Shown: positions 55,210 to 63,887, numbered from the stretch's first letter. The stretch is DNA of 64,000 nucleotides from Cyanobacteria bacterium FACHB-502 (GCA_014695325.1 JACJNZ010000048.1:358512-422511); one strand, 5' to 3'. Notes: a model not told the origin generated them from the sequence alone. Program-made: numbers and translations.

Positions 55210-56685
55210 CTAAATCCAGCCCTGCTCGATCGCTTTATAAACTGCCTGATAACGAGTCTTGGCTTTGAGCTTGGTAAGAACGTTGTTGAGATGAAATTTG
55301 ACGGTGCTTTCGCTAATAACAAGCTGATCGGCAATATCTCGATCGCGGTGCCCCTGAGTCAGGAGCCGTAGGATTTCCAGTTCTCGATCGGACAAGGCAA
55401 CTGCTGGAATCCCCCAAGTCTGTCCCTGCATAACGGCTTCAACCGCCTGCCGAAACTGCTCTGGCTGAAGAGAAAAATCAACCCTTGCCCGGATGTCGGG
55501 GGGATGCGATCGCGATCCGCGGACCCAAATTACTTTTCGAGTGGGGGAAATTGCCTGAATCTCATCGGTGAGGAGTGGCGCGTCCTGATCATCGCACAGT
55601 GTTAAACCTGCGGTGGTTGCCAGATGGGTGAATGCCAGTTGCAGCACAGGCGACGTACACAGCACTTGCAGTTTCAGCTCCGAGCGCGCCTGAGCATAAG
55701 GAATATTTAACGTAATTTGGGTGGCACGCTGATCGGAGGTAGGCTGGGTTTGCAGAATACCGCCCAACCCGGTAACGAGGGGATGAATTTCGGCAAGGGC
55801 GATCGAAATCGAGATCTCAGGATCGGTGCCAGGGTCGGCGGGCACAGTAGGAATAGGAACAGGAATAGGAACGGTTGCTTCGCAGTTTCCTGAAGGGGTA
55901 ATCGCTTCCAGGGCAACGGTGGTGTCACTGTAGATCAAACGAGCATAGGTACAGCCCAGATGGCTCAAAACCTCAGCCGTTTTTAACACTAGATAACTTC
56001 TGGAAGTGGATAGGGGCTGCTCGGTTCCCAGCAGCGTTAATCGGGAGTTTTTGAGGATTTCGGCTAGCTGATCAGACAGGGCAAGCGGACGCATCGGCTG
56101 AGCTGCTAACTGCCAGCGTTGCTTCTCCTTCTGGTACTGAATTGCAGTATCTAAGGCTATCGTCACGATCGTGCAGAGGGTTTGCAGCACTTCCAGAAAT
56201 TCGGGTTCGAGTGGGTGATGACTGAACATTGCCAGCACCCCGATCACTCGATTGCCGATCGCGAGCGGATATCCAGCAAAGCCGCGAATTTGATTAGCAA
56301 CCGCCCATTCCCGATTACCGACCCACGGCTCCGCAGGTAAATTGTTGCTCAGGAAGGACACTCGGTTTTGCGCGATCTTGCCAACTTTGTAGGCTCCCAT
56401 TGGAACTCGCCCAAAAAAGCCATCGGTGCGCGTGTACATTCCTGCTGATGCCACCAGTCGCAGCATGGTTTGATCGGGTTCCAGCAACCAGATTCGTGCA
56501 AAGGCACAGCGAAACCGATCGACTAATCCCTGAGCCACACAACAGGCGATCGGCTCTGGCTCCAGGCATCCAGAAAAGGACTGAGCAATTTCGTTGGCTT
56601 GCTGCAAGTCCAACAGAACTCGTGTGGAGTCCAGCAGACCGCCTGATAGGCTTGCCATAGTGTGAAAAGCAAGTAGTGAACCCAT
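55210..56685 (-). CDS. GAF-domain LuxR-type transcriptional regulator
   Basis: About 491 residues if started at the ATG at 56685; in-frame starts exist at 56802, 56688 and 56658. An N-terminal GAF-like region (about 15-175, FRCAFARIWLLEPDQTMLRL, GYPLAIGNRVIGVLAMFS) is followed by a second, divergent sensory region. The C-terminal LuxR helix-turn-helix (about 430-491) is LSDRELEILRLLTQGHRDRD then IADQLVISESTVKFHLNNVL. It lies directly upstream of the Nit1C cluster on the same strand and divergent from the aldo/keto reductase gene, so it may regulate either; this is inference. Confidence 0.82.
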   Translation of the reverse strand: MGSLLAFHTMASLSGGLLDSTRVLLDLQQANEIAQSFSGCLEPEPIACCVAQGLVDRFRCAFARIWLLEPDQTMLRLVASAGMYTRTDGFFGRVPMGAYKVGKIAQNRVSFLSNNLPAEPWVGNREWAVANQIRGFAGYPLAIGNRVIGVLAMFSHHPLEPEFLEVLQTLCTIVTIALDTAIQYQKEKQRWQLAAQPMRPLALSDQLAEILKNSRLTLLGTEQPLSTSRSYLVLKTAEVLSHLGCTYARLIYSDTTVALEAITPSGNCEATVPIPVPIPTVPADPGTDPEISISIALAEIHPLVTGLGGILQTQPTSDQRATQITLNIPYAQARSELKLQVLCTSPVLQLAFTHLATTAGLTLCDDQDAPLLTDEIQAISPTRKVIWVRGSRSHPPDIRARVDFSLQPEQFRQAVEAVMQGQTWGIPAVALSDRELEILRLLTQGHRDRDIADQLVISESTVKFHLNNVLTKLKAKTRYQAVYKAIEQGWI

Positions 56686-56842
56686 CATCTCCCATTGAGG
56701 CGCAGTTTCCCGTCTACCTCTGTATCCGCGATCACAGAATGCCTGCTTCTGGCCGAAAACAATTCGCCCGTCTTTAGAGAGGTGATTCAGCCGCTCACCC
56801 ATGCCTACGATGAAAGCTGCACTAGATCGCCAGGGAGCAACG

Positions 56843-57853
56843 ATGCAAACTCAACCACATACCACCATGCCCACCCGACCGCTCGGTGACTCTGACCTTC
56901 ATATTACCCCGATTGGCTATGGAGCTTGGGCGATCGGTGGTGGAGATTGGCAATTTGGCTGGGGTCATCAGGAAGACCAGGACTCGATCGCTGCAATTCA
57001 TCGGGCACTCGATCTGGGCATGAACTGGATTGATACTGCCGCGATTTACGGCCTGGGACATTCTGAGGAAATTGTGGGGAAGGTGCTGAAAGAGCGATCC
57101 CGCAGGGCTGCGGGCATCGGTGCCCGGTCGGAGCGTCCCTATGTGTTCACCAAATGTTCGATGATCTGGAACGAAGCGCGTGAAATTAGCCGCAGCTTAA
57201 AAGCTGATTCCCTTCGCCGCGAATTGGAAGCTAGCCTGCGCCGCCTCCAGGTAGAAACGATCGATCTCTATCAGATTCACTGGCCCAATCCAGACTCAGA
57301 CATCGAGGAAGGCTGGAGTACACTGGCAAAGTTTAAAGAAGAGGGAAAAGTCCGCTACATTGGCGTTTCAAACTTTAGTGTGGAACAGATGCGCCGCGCT
57401 CAGGCGATCGCCCCCATTACCTCGCTTCAGCCGCCCTACTCGCTGGTAAAACCTGGTGTGGAGCAGGAAATTTTACCGTTCTGCCAGCAAAATAATATTG
57501 GCGTAATCGTTTACTCGCCGATGCAGTCTGGCTTGCTGACCGGAGCCATGACCCTAGAGCGCATCGCTAATCTGGCAGACGACGACTGGCGCAAGAGTAG
57601 CTCTGAATTTCAGGAACCACGCCTGTCTCGTAACCTAAAACTGGTTGAACTTCTGCGGCAAGTTGGACAGTCTCATGGCCGATCGCCCGGAGAAGTTGCC
57701 ATCGCCTGGACGCTTCGCCACCCCGCTGTCACTGCTGCGATCGTGGGAGGACGGAGCGGAAAGCAGGTTGAGGGCATTATTAGCGCGGCTCAATTTCGCC
57801 TGACCGAGGAAGAACTCCGTCAAATTGATGGCTTTCTGCGGGAAAATCCTTAA
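56843..57853 (+). CDS. Aldo/keto reductase
   Basis: A 336-residue NADPH-dependent aldo/keto reductase. The start at 56843 (MQTQPHTTMPTRPLGDSDLH) has a GGGAG site five bases upstream. The catalytic tetrad is visible: Asp and Tyr in NWIDTAAIYGLGHSEE, Lys in VFTKCSMIWN, His in DLYQIHWPNPDS. IGVSNFSVEQMRRAQ and AIVGGRSGKQVEG (cofactor site) are typical. Substrate unknown. Divergent from the LuxR-type gene. Confidence 0.9.
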   Translation: MQTQPHTTMPTRPLGDSDLHITPIGYGAWAIGGGDWQFGWGHQEDQDSIAAIHRALDLGMNWIDTAAIYGLGHSEEIVGKVLKERSRRAAGIGARSERPYVFTKCSMIWNEAREISRSLKADSLRRELEASLRRLQVETIDLYQIHWPNPDSDIEEGWSTLAKFKEEGKVRYIGVSNFSVEQMRRAQAIAPITSLQPPYSLVKPGVEQEILPFCQQNNIGVIVYSPMQSGLLTGAMTLERIANLADDDWRKSSSEFQEPRLSRNLKLVELLRQVGQSHGRSPGEVAIAWTLRHPAVTAAIVGGRSGKQVEGIISAAQFRLTEEELRQIDGFLRENP

Positions 57854-57960
57854 GTCGATAGATTAATCATCTAGCTCAATTGCTGAGTTCGTGCGGATAG
57901 CGATCGAGCCAGGCTTGTTGGATGCCTAAGGATTGCAGCAAATCAGCAGTAGAGAAGTAT

Positions 57961-57996
57961 CCCTCCTGGAGAATGACGCGAATCCTCCAGGGAGGG
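57961..57996. repeat. Strong inverted repeat downstream of the aldo/keto reductase
   Basis: CCCTCCTGGAG, 13-base loop, CTCCAGGGAGGG: an 11-bp stem with one bulge. It is not followed by a T run (TTGAAGG), so it may be a terminator of an unusual kind, an mRNA-stabilising hairpin or a mobile-repeat remnant. Confidence 0.6.
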
Positions 57997-58145
57997 TTGA
58001 AGGCAAGTTCTGGATTTTGAAAAATGAGTGCTCAGAATTTTTCTGATGATAAGAAACTTGTGCAAATCCATCAGAAAATTCAGATTTTATCGATTGAAAT
58101 TGTGCCTTGAACTGCCTCTCTACCCCAACCGTGCTAAGGTTTAAG

Positions 58146-58310
58146 TTGATATCGGTTTTGATGGGGAGCAGCCATCAAACGTAAGGGGGAAAGTTTGGTG
58201 CAAATCCAACGCTGTCCCGCAACTGTGATGAGACGGTGATGCAATGAAGTGTCTCTGAGTCAGGATGCCCGCCGATTGACTTCATGACCCTATCTGCGAG
58301 GTACAGATTG
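58146..58310 (+). ncRNA. Cobalamin riboswitch
   Basis: The core cobalamin aptamer sequence is clear: AAGGGGGAAAGTTTGGTG, CAAATCC, CTGTCCCGCAACTGT and GAGTCAGGATGCCCGCC occur in this order. The 3' boundary is approximate. It lies on the plus strand about 490 bases upstream of the DUF1636 gene, with the cobalt genes coaT/coaR beyond. It should lower expression of downstream genes when B12 is plentiful. Confidence 0.9.
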
Positions 58311-58795
58311 TGTTTCAAGCGTTTATGTTGCAAGAGTTTGTGCTTCAAAAATTCTCAAGCTTTGGGCCGAGAATGTCCCATTGCTTAAAGCGATCGCCCA
58401 CAAGCTAACAGCAGACATTCTGAGGATACTTTGAGCAGCGGCTCAACAGATGCTTACCAGATACTTATCAAAGTGTCACGATGTTGATTCGCTATGAACC
58501 GATGCTGAGCCTGATTCTGTTGACTGTAGAGTTTCGATACAAACGATCAGTTTTATTTCCTTCAGTCCTATCCTGATGCTCAAGAATTCTGCATGAGTGT
58601 TTATACAATACGGCAACCAATGCGGCAACAGGCTGCGATCGTCCTGCTCTTGCAATAAGTGCTCGCTGTAAGGAGATGTTTTGGGAACAAACCGTTGGGT
58701 AACAAGCCGGAAAAATACAGCTCTGGAAACAATGCAGATCTAGAACATCGAACGACGACTAACTTGAAAAATTGACCTGAAAATTATTCTTAATC
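58311..58795. other. Unusually long leader between riboswitch and DUF1636 gene
   Basis: About 485 bases with no recognisable gene; frames are short. A gene controlled by the riboswitch may have been lost here, or this is a long 5' UTR. Confidence 0.45.
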
Positions 58796-59194
58796 ATGAT
58801 GCAAAACACTTTATTTGTCTGTGTTCTCTGCCGTTCTTCTCAATTAGAAACAAACCAATTAAGTCCAGGTCAAATCCTGTTCGATCGCTTAAAAGAAGAA
58901 CTGGCAAATTGTGACTGGAACGAGGCAATTTGCCTTCAACCTGTACGCTGTATGGGGGCTTGCAGCCGTTCCTGTGTTGTGGCACTGGCTGCTCCCAATA
59001 AGCTCACTTTTATTTTGAGTGAACTGTCTGCGCTCGAATCTGTTGCTGAACTGCTGCAATTTAGCCAACAGTATTCAGATAGCGCAAGCGGTAAGGTTCC
59101 CTATCGAGAACGTCCGGCTGCTGTGAAGCAAGGTATTCATGCAGTTTTGCCGCCGCTGCCCGTTTTACCGCAAGCGATCGATCTAACCTCTTAG
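58796..59194 (+). CDS. DUF1636 family metal-binding protein
   Basis: A 132-residue protein (paired ATGs at 58796/58799). It has CVLC near residue 9 and a CMGACSRSC cluster (about 52-60) that could bind a metal or [2Fe-2S] cluster. The fold resembles thioredoxin-like ferredoxins of DUF1636, a family often found with cobalamin/cobalt genes. The upstream cobalamin riboswitch and the convergent cobalt exporter support a role in cobalt or B12 metabolism. Confidence 0.82.
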   Translation: MMQNTLFVCVLCRSSQLETNQLSPGQILFDRLKEELANCDWNEAICLQPVRCMGACSRSCVVALAAPNKLTFILSELSALESVAELLQFSQQYSDSASGKVPYRERPAAVKQGIHAVLPPLPVLPQAIDLTS

Positions 59195-59198
59195 AAGC

Positions 59199-61130
59199 CT
59201 AACTTCTAAGAAGCCGTAGACCACTCAGGGTCACGAGAACAGTTGATCCTTCGTGTCCAATCACGCCCAATGGCAGTGTAATATCGCCGACAAAATTGGC
59301 GGTAATGAGCAGCAAAATGAATGCCAGCGCAAAGATGATATTTTGTTTTACTACGAATTGGGAACGCTTTCCCAGTCGAATCGCGGCTGCAATTTTTTCC
59401 AGGCGATCGGTCATCAAAACAATGTCTGCGGTTTCTAATGCGACATCACTGCCTGCGGTTCCCATTGCAATTCCGACTGTTGCCTGAGCGAGTGCAGGCG
59501 CATCATTAATTCCGTCACCCACCATGACCACCGTTTCATACTTTTGCTGGAGTTGCTGAATAATTTGAAGCTTCTCTTCTGGCAGCAGTTCGGCATATAC
59601 CCGATCGATTCCAACCATCTGTGCCACACTATCTGCGGTTTGTTGATTATCTCCAGTCAACATCACGATCGCTTCGATTCCCATTCGTTTGAGCTGAGCA
59701 ATTGCCCTGGCTGCCTCTGGCCGAACCGCGTCGGCGATCGCAATCAGTCCCAGCACCTCCGCTTCCTGAGCGACCCAAACGACTGTTTTTCCATCTTGTT
59801 CGAGCTGGTGACTGGCTGCTAGCAGATCTGCGGGAATTTGCTGAATCTTGGATCGCACAAAAGCCGCTTTGCCGACGCGAACCGAAATATTACCTTTTAA
59901 CCCGGTGATCCCCTGTCCCGGCTGTGCTTGTACGAAGGTCAGCGATAGATTTTGGGATGAACTTCCGGTAGAAGTTATCCGCGCTGCCCGTTGACAAATT
60001 GCCTGCCCGATCGGATGTTCTGAATAAGTTTCTAGCGCGGCGGCAAGTTCCAGCACCTCTGCTTCCTGGTATCCCAATGCCGGAATCACTTTGCACACTT
60101 GGGGCTGTCCGGTGGTGAGCGTTCCGGTTTTGTCAAAGGCAATCGCCCTCACTCTTCCCATTAATTCCAACTGAGCCCCGCTCTTAAACAGAATTCCCTG
60201 TCTGGCTCCGTTTGCAATGCCTGAAAGCAGCGTCGGCATGATTGCAGCTACCAAGGCACAGGGAGAGGCAACCACCAGAAAAATCAATGCCCGGTAAATC
60301 GTCGTTTCCCAGCTCCAGCCCCACAAGAAAGGCGGTAAAATCGCCAGCAGCACACCCATCAGAACAACCACACGGGCATAGCCTCGCTCAAACCGTTCGA
60401 TAAACTGCTGGGAAGGCGGCTTCTCGGTCTGTGCCTGTTCCACCACGCGGATGATTTTTTGCAGCAGGCTGCTTTCTGGCGGTTGATGCACGTTGAGCAG
60501 CAATGCTCCGTAGCCATTCAGGGTTCCGGCAAATACCTCATTCCCAGCGGTTTTCTCGATCGGCAGCGATTCTCCCGTGATAGCGGCTTCATTCAGAGCG
60601 GTCTCTCCCTCCAAAATGACTGCATCTGTTGGAATTAGTTCTCCTGGCTTGACTCGGATGCGATCGCCTACTCTTAGTTCTGCAATCGGCATCATGCGCT
60701 CTTGTCCATTGACGACCACGCGTGCAGTGTCTGGCGTGAGGCTCATCAGGCTGCGGATACTGCGTTCTGTATGCCGCATTGCATAACTCTCCAGTGCACC
60801 GCTAGTGGCAAAAATCAGGATCAGCATAGCTCCATCAACAATTAGATGGTATTCGTGCCGCCATAGTCCCAGAAAAGCGGCTCCCAGGGCTGCCACGATC
60901 ATCAGCAGGTCAACATCTAACTCCCTTTCCTGAAACAATGTAGTCAAGCCTTCACGGGCACTTTCCCAGCCTCCAACCACATAGGCAATTGGCAGCAGCA
61001 GTAGTGCCAGTCCCAGCCAGTTCAAATGCAATGCAGTCCAGCCCAGAAACACCAGAACACCACACAGCAAGGCAGCGATCGCATCAGGATGATCTGTGGC
61101 AAGCCGAGGAAGACGAGTCGGATAAAGCAT
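59199..61130 (-). CDS. coaT: Cobalt-exporting P1B-4-type ATPase
   Basis: A 643-residue heavy-metal P-type ATPase. Membrane-site motif SPC (about 289-291, VASPCALVAAIMPTLLSG) and the last-helix HEGST motif are the signature of the P1B-4 (cobalt) group, as in Synechocystis CoaT. TGES (185-188), DKTGTLTTG (333-341), the HP motif (YSEHPIGQAI) and GDGINDAPAL are intact. There is no N-terminal CxxC metal domain. The start at 61130 fits the predicted transcription start near 61150; an ATG at 61148 would be almost leaderless. Divergent from coaR with a MerR-type promoter between them. Confidence 0.93.
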   Translation of the reverse strand: MLYPTRLPRLATDHPDAIAALLCGVLVFLGWTALHLNWLGLALLLLPIAYVVGGWESAREGLTTLFQERELDVDLLMIVAALGAAFLGLWRHEYHLIVDGAMLILIFATSGALESYAMRHTERSIRSLMSLTPDTARVVVNGQERMMPIAELRVGDRIRVKPGELIPTDAVILEGETALNEAAITGESLPIEKTAGNEVFAGTLNGYGALLLNVHQPPESSLLQKIIRVVEQAQTEKPPSQQFIERFERGYARVVVLMGVLLAILPPFLWGWSWETTIYRALIFLVVASPCALVAAIMPTLLSGIANGARQGILFKSGAQLELMGRVRAIAFDKTGTLTTGQPQVCKVIPALGYQEAEVLELAAALETYSEHPIGQAICQRAARITSTGSSSQNLSLTFVQAQPGQGITGLKGNISVRVGKAAFVRSKIQQIPADLLAASHQLEQDGKTVVWVAQEAEVLGLIAIADAVRPEAARAIAQLKRMGIEAIVMLTGDNQQTADSVAQMVGIDRVYAELLPEEKLQIIQQLQQKYETVVMVGDGINDAPALAQATVGIAMGTAGSDVALETADIVLMTDRLEKIAAAIRLGKRSQFVVKQNIIFALAFILLLITANFVGDITLPLGVIGHEGSTVLVTLSGLRLLRS

Positions 61131-61156
61131 GGGCAGAGTCAGAAACACCTGCTCTC

Positions 61157-61188
61157 AGGCTAAACCCTGACACTGATGTTAATGTCAA
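61157..61188 (-). promoter_or_regulatory. CoaR-controlled MerR-type coaT promoter/operator
   Basis: On the minus strand TTGACA (61188-61183) and TAGCCT (61162-61157) are separated by 20 bases, longer than a normal 17-base spacer, as expected for MerR-family activation. An inverted repeat TGACA-N10-TGTCA (61168-61187) lies in the spacer, where CoaR would bind and untwist the DNA. Confidence 0.7.
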
Positions 61189-61213
61189 GAATAAAGACTT
61201 TAACTCAGACAAG

Positions 61214-62347
61214 ATGGCGCAGGTATTGACGATTAAAGAACTGACTGATGCAGTTGGGGGCGGAATCACACCCCGCATGGTGCGGCACTATCATCAGCTC
61301 GGGCTGCTGCCTCAACCTGCCCGCTCGCCTGGAAACTACCGCCTTTATACTGACTCAGATGTGCAGCGACTCAAGCAGATTGTTGCCCTCAAACAGCAGG
61401 GGTTTCAGCTTGCCCATATCCTAAAATTGCTGGCAGCAGACCCAAGTCACGATGCACCGGAAACATTGCTGTCTCAGCTTCAGCGACAATATCAGACCGT
61501 GATCGAGCAAATCACCCGGCTCCGGCAAACTGCATCTGCATTGGAGCATTTACTCGGACGCGATCGCTCCTGTCAAGCGGCCCAGGCAGAAGTGCTGGCG
61601 CACTTGAAACCGCTAGAGGCACAGACACAAACTCATCTGCATTGCTTTGAGGAACTGTGGAATCAAATAGATGCTGAGGTTCATACCCATCCCGAAGCGT
61701 TTGGGGAATCTCTGCAACGGCTCTTACCTGACCTAGGCGATCGTTCCGAGATTGAAGTGGATTTGATTGCCCGACTGGTGCTGGCTTGTGGGGATGTTAG
61801 CTTAGCTTCATTTGTGCGATTGGGGAAAGGAGCAACTACCGCAGAGCGTAACTGTGGAGCGATCGCTGCCAGCCGAGAGGCGTTAAAGGCAGGTTGTCTC
61901 GTTATTGCCGATGTGCCGATGGTAATGACAGCCCTAGATCAGCCTCGTCTGCGGCATTTAGGCTGCAAAACAGCGACGCTAATCGATGACCCACATATTA
62001 CCAGCGCAACAGATGCAGAACAGTTGTTTTGGCAGCAGACTTGGAGAGAACGCTTAAGCAGTTGTCCAAACGGGTGCATTTTCGTGGTGGGCTATGCGCC
62101 CTCAGTTTTGCTAGCACTGTGTGAAGCAATTGCCCAGGGAACTATTCAACCCGCTTTGGTGATTGGGATGCCGATTGGCTTTAGCCATGCACCCATTGCT
62201 AAACAGCAATTAATGCAGTCGGGAGTTCCGTTTATTACGATCGAAGGTTCCACCGGTGGAGGACTGCTTGCCGCTATAGCACTCAATTCACTCGCAGAAT
62301 CCCTCATTGCGAAGCCAGACTGTCATTGTTATCTCACTGGGCGCTAA
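61214..62347 (+). CDS. coaR: Cobalt-responsive regulator (MerR DNA-binding domain fused to precorrin isomerase-like domain)
   Basis: A 377-residue protein started at 61214 (MAQVLTIKELTDAVGGGITP); upstream in-frame sequence belongs to the coaT control region. Residues 1-115 are a MerR helix-turn-helix and dimer coil (RMVRHYHQLGLLPQPARSPG). Residues about 155-365 resemble precorrin-8X methylmutase (CbiC/CobH), with LVIGMPIGFSHAPIAKQQL and STGGGLLAAIALNSLAESL. At the catalytic histidine position (CobH VHACG) there is leucine 190 (LVLACGDV), so it is sensory rather than enzymatic. The C-terminus ends C-H-C (370-372), the cobalt ligand motif known from Synechocystis CoaR. Confidence 0.93.
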   Translation: MAQVLTIKELTDAVGGGITPRMVRHYHQLGLLPQPARSPGNYRLYTDSDVQRLKQIVALKQQGFQLAHILKLLAADPSHDAPETLLSQLQRQYQTVIEQITRLRQTASALEHLLGRDRSCQAAQAEVLAHLKPLEAQTQTHLHCFEELWNQIDAEVHTHPEAFGESLQRLLPDLGDRSEIEVDLIARLVLACGDVSLASFVRLGKGATTAERNCGAIAASREALKAGCLVIADVPMVMTALDQPRLRHLGCKTATLIDDPHITSATDAEQLFWQQTWRERLSSCPNGCIFVVGYAPSVLLALCEAIAQGTIQPALVIGMPIGFSHAPIAKQQLMQSGVPFITIEGSTGGGLLAAIALNSLAESLIAKPDCHCYLTGR

Positions 62348-62551
62348 CAAGCACGCAGCGAACGAGGGGATGCATCTGATCGCGAAGCTAAACAAAGTGC
62401 AGCTTTCTCAATTCTCTGGCGAAAGATCTCTGGCGAAATAGATGCCTTGCCTGTTCGCTCCGCACAGGATACTTACCGAATAATAGAAAACGACGTAAAT
62501 TATGCTGATCCGGCAAGTAGTTTGAGCGCTCGTTAAGATTTTTGCAATCTA

Positions 62552-62575
62552 ATACCTGAATACCTGTTCAGATAT
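62552..62575 (+). promoter_or_regulatory. SmtB-type operator upstream of smtA
   Basis: ATACCTGAATAC followed by CTGTTCAGATAT: an imperfect 12-12 inverted repeat (9 of 12 positions paired), 34 bases before the smtA start. The TGAA-N6-TTCA core is the typical ArsR/SmtB operator. Confidence 0.75.
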
Positions 62576-62609
62576 AAAATAGTCGAAAACATAGTGATGG
62601 AAAACTTCA

Positions 62610-62780
62610 ATGACGACAGTGATGCAAATGAAGTGTGCTTGCCCTCATTGTCTGTGTATTGTTAACCTGAGCGATTCAGTCATGAAAGATGGTAGAGCCT
62701 TCTGCGGTGATGCTTGTGCCAATGGACATCCCCCTGGATCATCAGGCTGTGGTCATACAGGCTGCGGCTGCTATTCTTAG
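62610..62780 (+). CDS. smtA: Bacterial metallothionein SmtA
   Basis: A 56-residue cysteine-rich peptide: MTTVMQMKCACPHCLCIVNL, then AFCGDACANGHPP and GCGHTGCGCYS. The nine cysteines and the histidines match the cyanobacterial SmtA pattern, which sequesters zinc (and cadmium) in a Zn4Cys9His2 cluster. The conserved KCACPHCLC, YCSEACA-like FCGDACANGH and GCGHTGC blocks are diagnostic. It lies 19 bases upstream of smtB on the same strand and just after the SmtB-type operator, so it should be zinc-induced. Confidence 0.93.
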   Translation: MTTVMQMKCACPHCLCIVNLSDSVMKDGRAFCGDACANGHPPGSSGCGHTGCGCYS

Positions 62781-62799
62781 GTTTCCACTCATTTCCCGA

Positions 62800-63207
62800 A
62801 TGCTCGATCACCCGACTGAACCTTACTCTGAAACACCCGAAGACGGGGAAGACCTTTGCTGTGAGCTTCCCCATACTGCTCATGCTGACTCTGCCGATCG
62901 CCTGCAACGCGAATCCTTGAGCAGCGAAAAAGCACAGCGCATGGCAGAATTTCTCGGTTTTCTGGCTGATCCCAATCGATTGCGAATTTTGTCGATTCTG
63001 GCAAATCAGGAGATGTGTGTAGGCGATCTGGCAATGGCTGTGGGTATGAATGAATCCGCCGTATCCCATCAGTTGAGAACCTTGCGGGCAATTCGCTTGG
63101 TTAGCTCCCGCAAACAGGGGCGGCACGTGTTTTACCGACTGCAAGACCATCATGTTCTTAGCTTCTATGAAGCCGTAGTTGAGCATTTAGACGAACCTGC
63201 CGATTAA
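62800..63207 (+). CDS. smtB: Zinc-responsive repressor SmtB/ZiaR (ArsR family)
   Basis: A 135-residue ArsR-family repressor. The start is set at 62800 (MLDHPTEPYSETPEDGEDLC) because an upstream in-frame ATG would overlap smtA. Core: FLGFLADPNRLRILSILANQ, EMCVGDLAMAVGMNESAVSH (recognition helix, Cys73) and VSSRKQGRHVFYRLQDHHVL. The alpha5 zinc site is intact: D116, H118, H129 and E132. N-terminal Cys20, Cys21, His25, His28 may extend the alpha3N site. It is in tandem with smtA, not divergent as in Synechococcus PCC 7942. Confidence 0.93.
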   Translation: MLDHPTEPYSETPEDGEDLCCELPHTAHADSADRLQRESLSSEKAQRMAEFLGFLADPNRLRILSILANQEMCVGDLAMAVGMNESAVSHQLRTLRAIRLVSSRKQGRHVFYRLQDHHVLSFYEAVVEHLDEPAD

Positions 63208-63887
63208 TTCGCTCACTGTTCGCCAAAGCCCTGCCTGCGTGAAGCCTATGATCAACAGTTAATTCATCGTTCGCGCCTGAACGGTTCAGTCCGATCTGGA
63301 ACATTTTGTGCACAGTTTGCCTTTGCTGACTGCCGTTTTGACTAAAGCCTGGAGCAATCTCCTGACAATCAGCAGTTCAACTTGGCAGAGCCAGCGCTCA
63401 TCAGCACTCATTTCTCACTCAATACTGCCACCCTTCTGTAAACACCTTGCCCTGAGCGATCGTTAACACAGTCGCGCTATAGCCCAAATTCCTGCCTGTT
63501 CATAGTTGAACAAGCTCTTCTCCTAGAAAAATCTGAGATCATTGAGTCTAAAAATAAAACTCGCTGGCTTAAGAGGCTCAAGAAGTTATCTAAATTCTTA
63601 CTCTCACTAGCCTTCAGCAATTTCCCAAGAATTTTGAGGGGTGTGGGTTGACAGTGAGGAGGTAGGTTAGTTATATTGATAAAGCGGTGGAGGGAGCGAG
63701 GCCAAAGCGAACGAGCTAAGGCGACGTTTCTGAGACCAGAACCTCGACAATTAGATAGATTGAAAGTCAGCATAACATCACTAAGCCGTAAGTGCAATGA
63801 TGTTTCAGTAAGAGGAAACTCACTGAGGCAATTAAACGGATAACTTACAGAGAGCTAACAAACAAACTTGTTTGAGGTTCTACCTTT
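63208..63887. other. Leader/promoter region of the rRNA operon
   Basis: About 680 bases without a recognisable gene before the 16S rRNA. It must hold the rrn promoter and processing signals. A 106-codon minus-strand frame (63477-63797) has no family resemblance. A small palindrome CAAAC-TT-GTTTG (63862-63873) lies 14 bases before the 16S start. Confidence 0.5.

Noticed and set aside
60989..61213. Upstream in-frame extension of coaR
   Set aside because: It would run across the coaT start and the shared promoter; MerR proteins begin at the helix-turn-helix.
62689..62799. Upstream in-frame extension of smtB
   Set aside because: It overlaps the clearly conserved smtA coding sequence in another frame, and the extra residues do not resemble SmtB.
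63477..63797. 106-codon minus-strand frame in front of the 16S rRNA
   Set aside because: Composition is typical of an rRNA leader read on the wrong strand; no domain.
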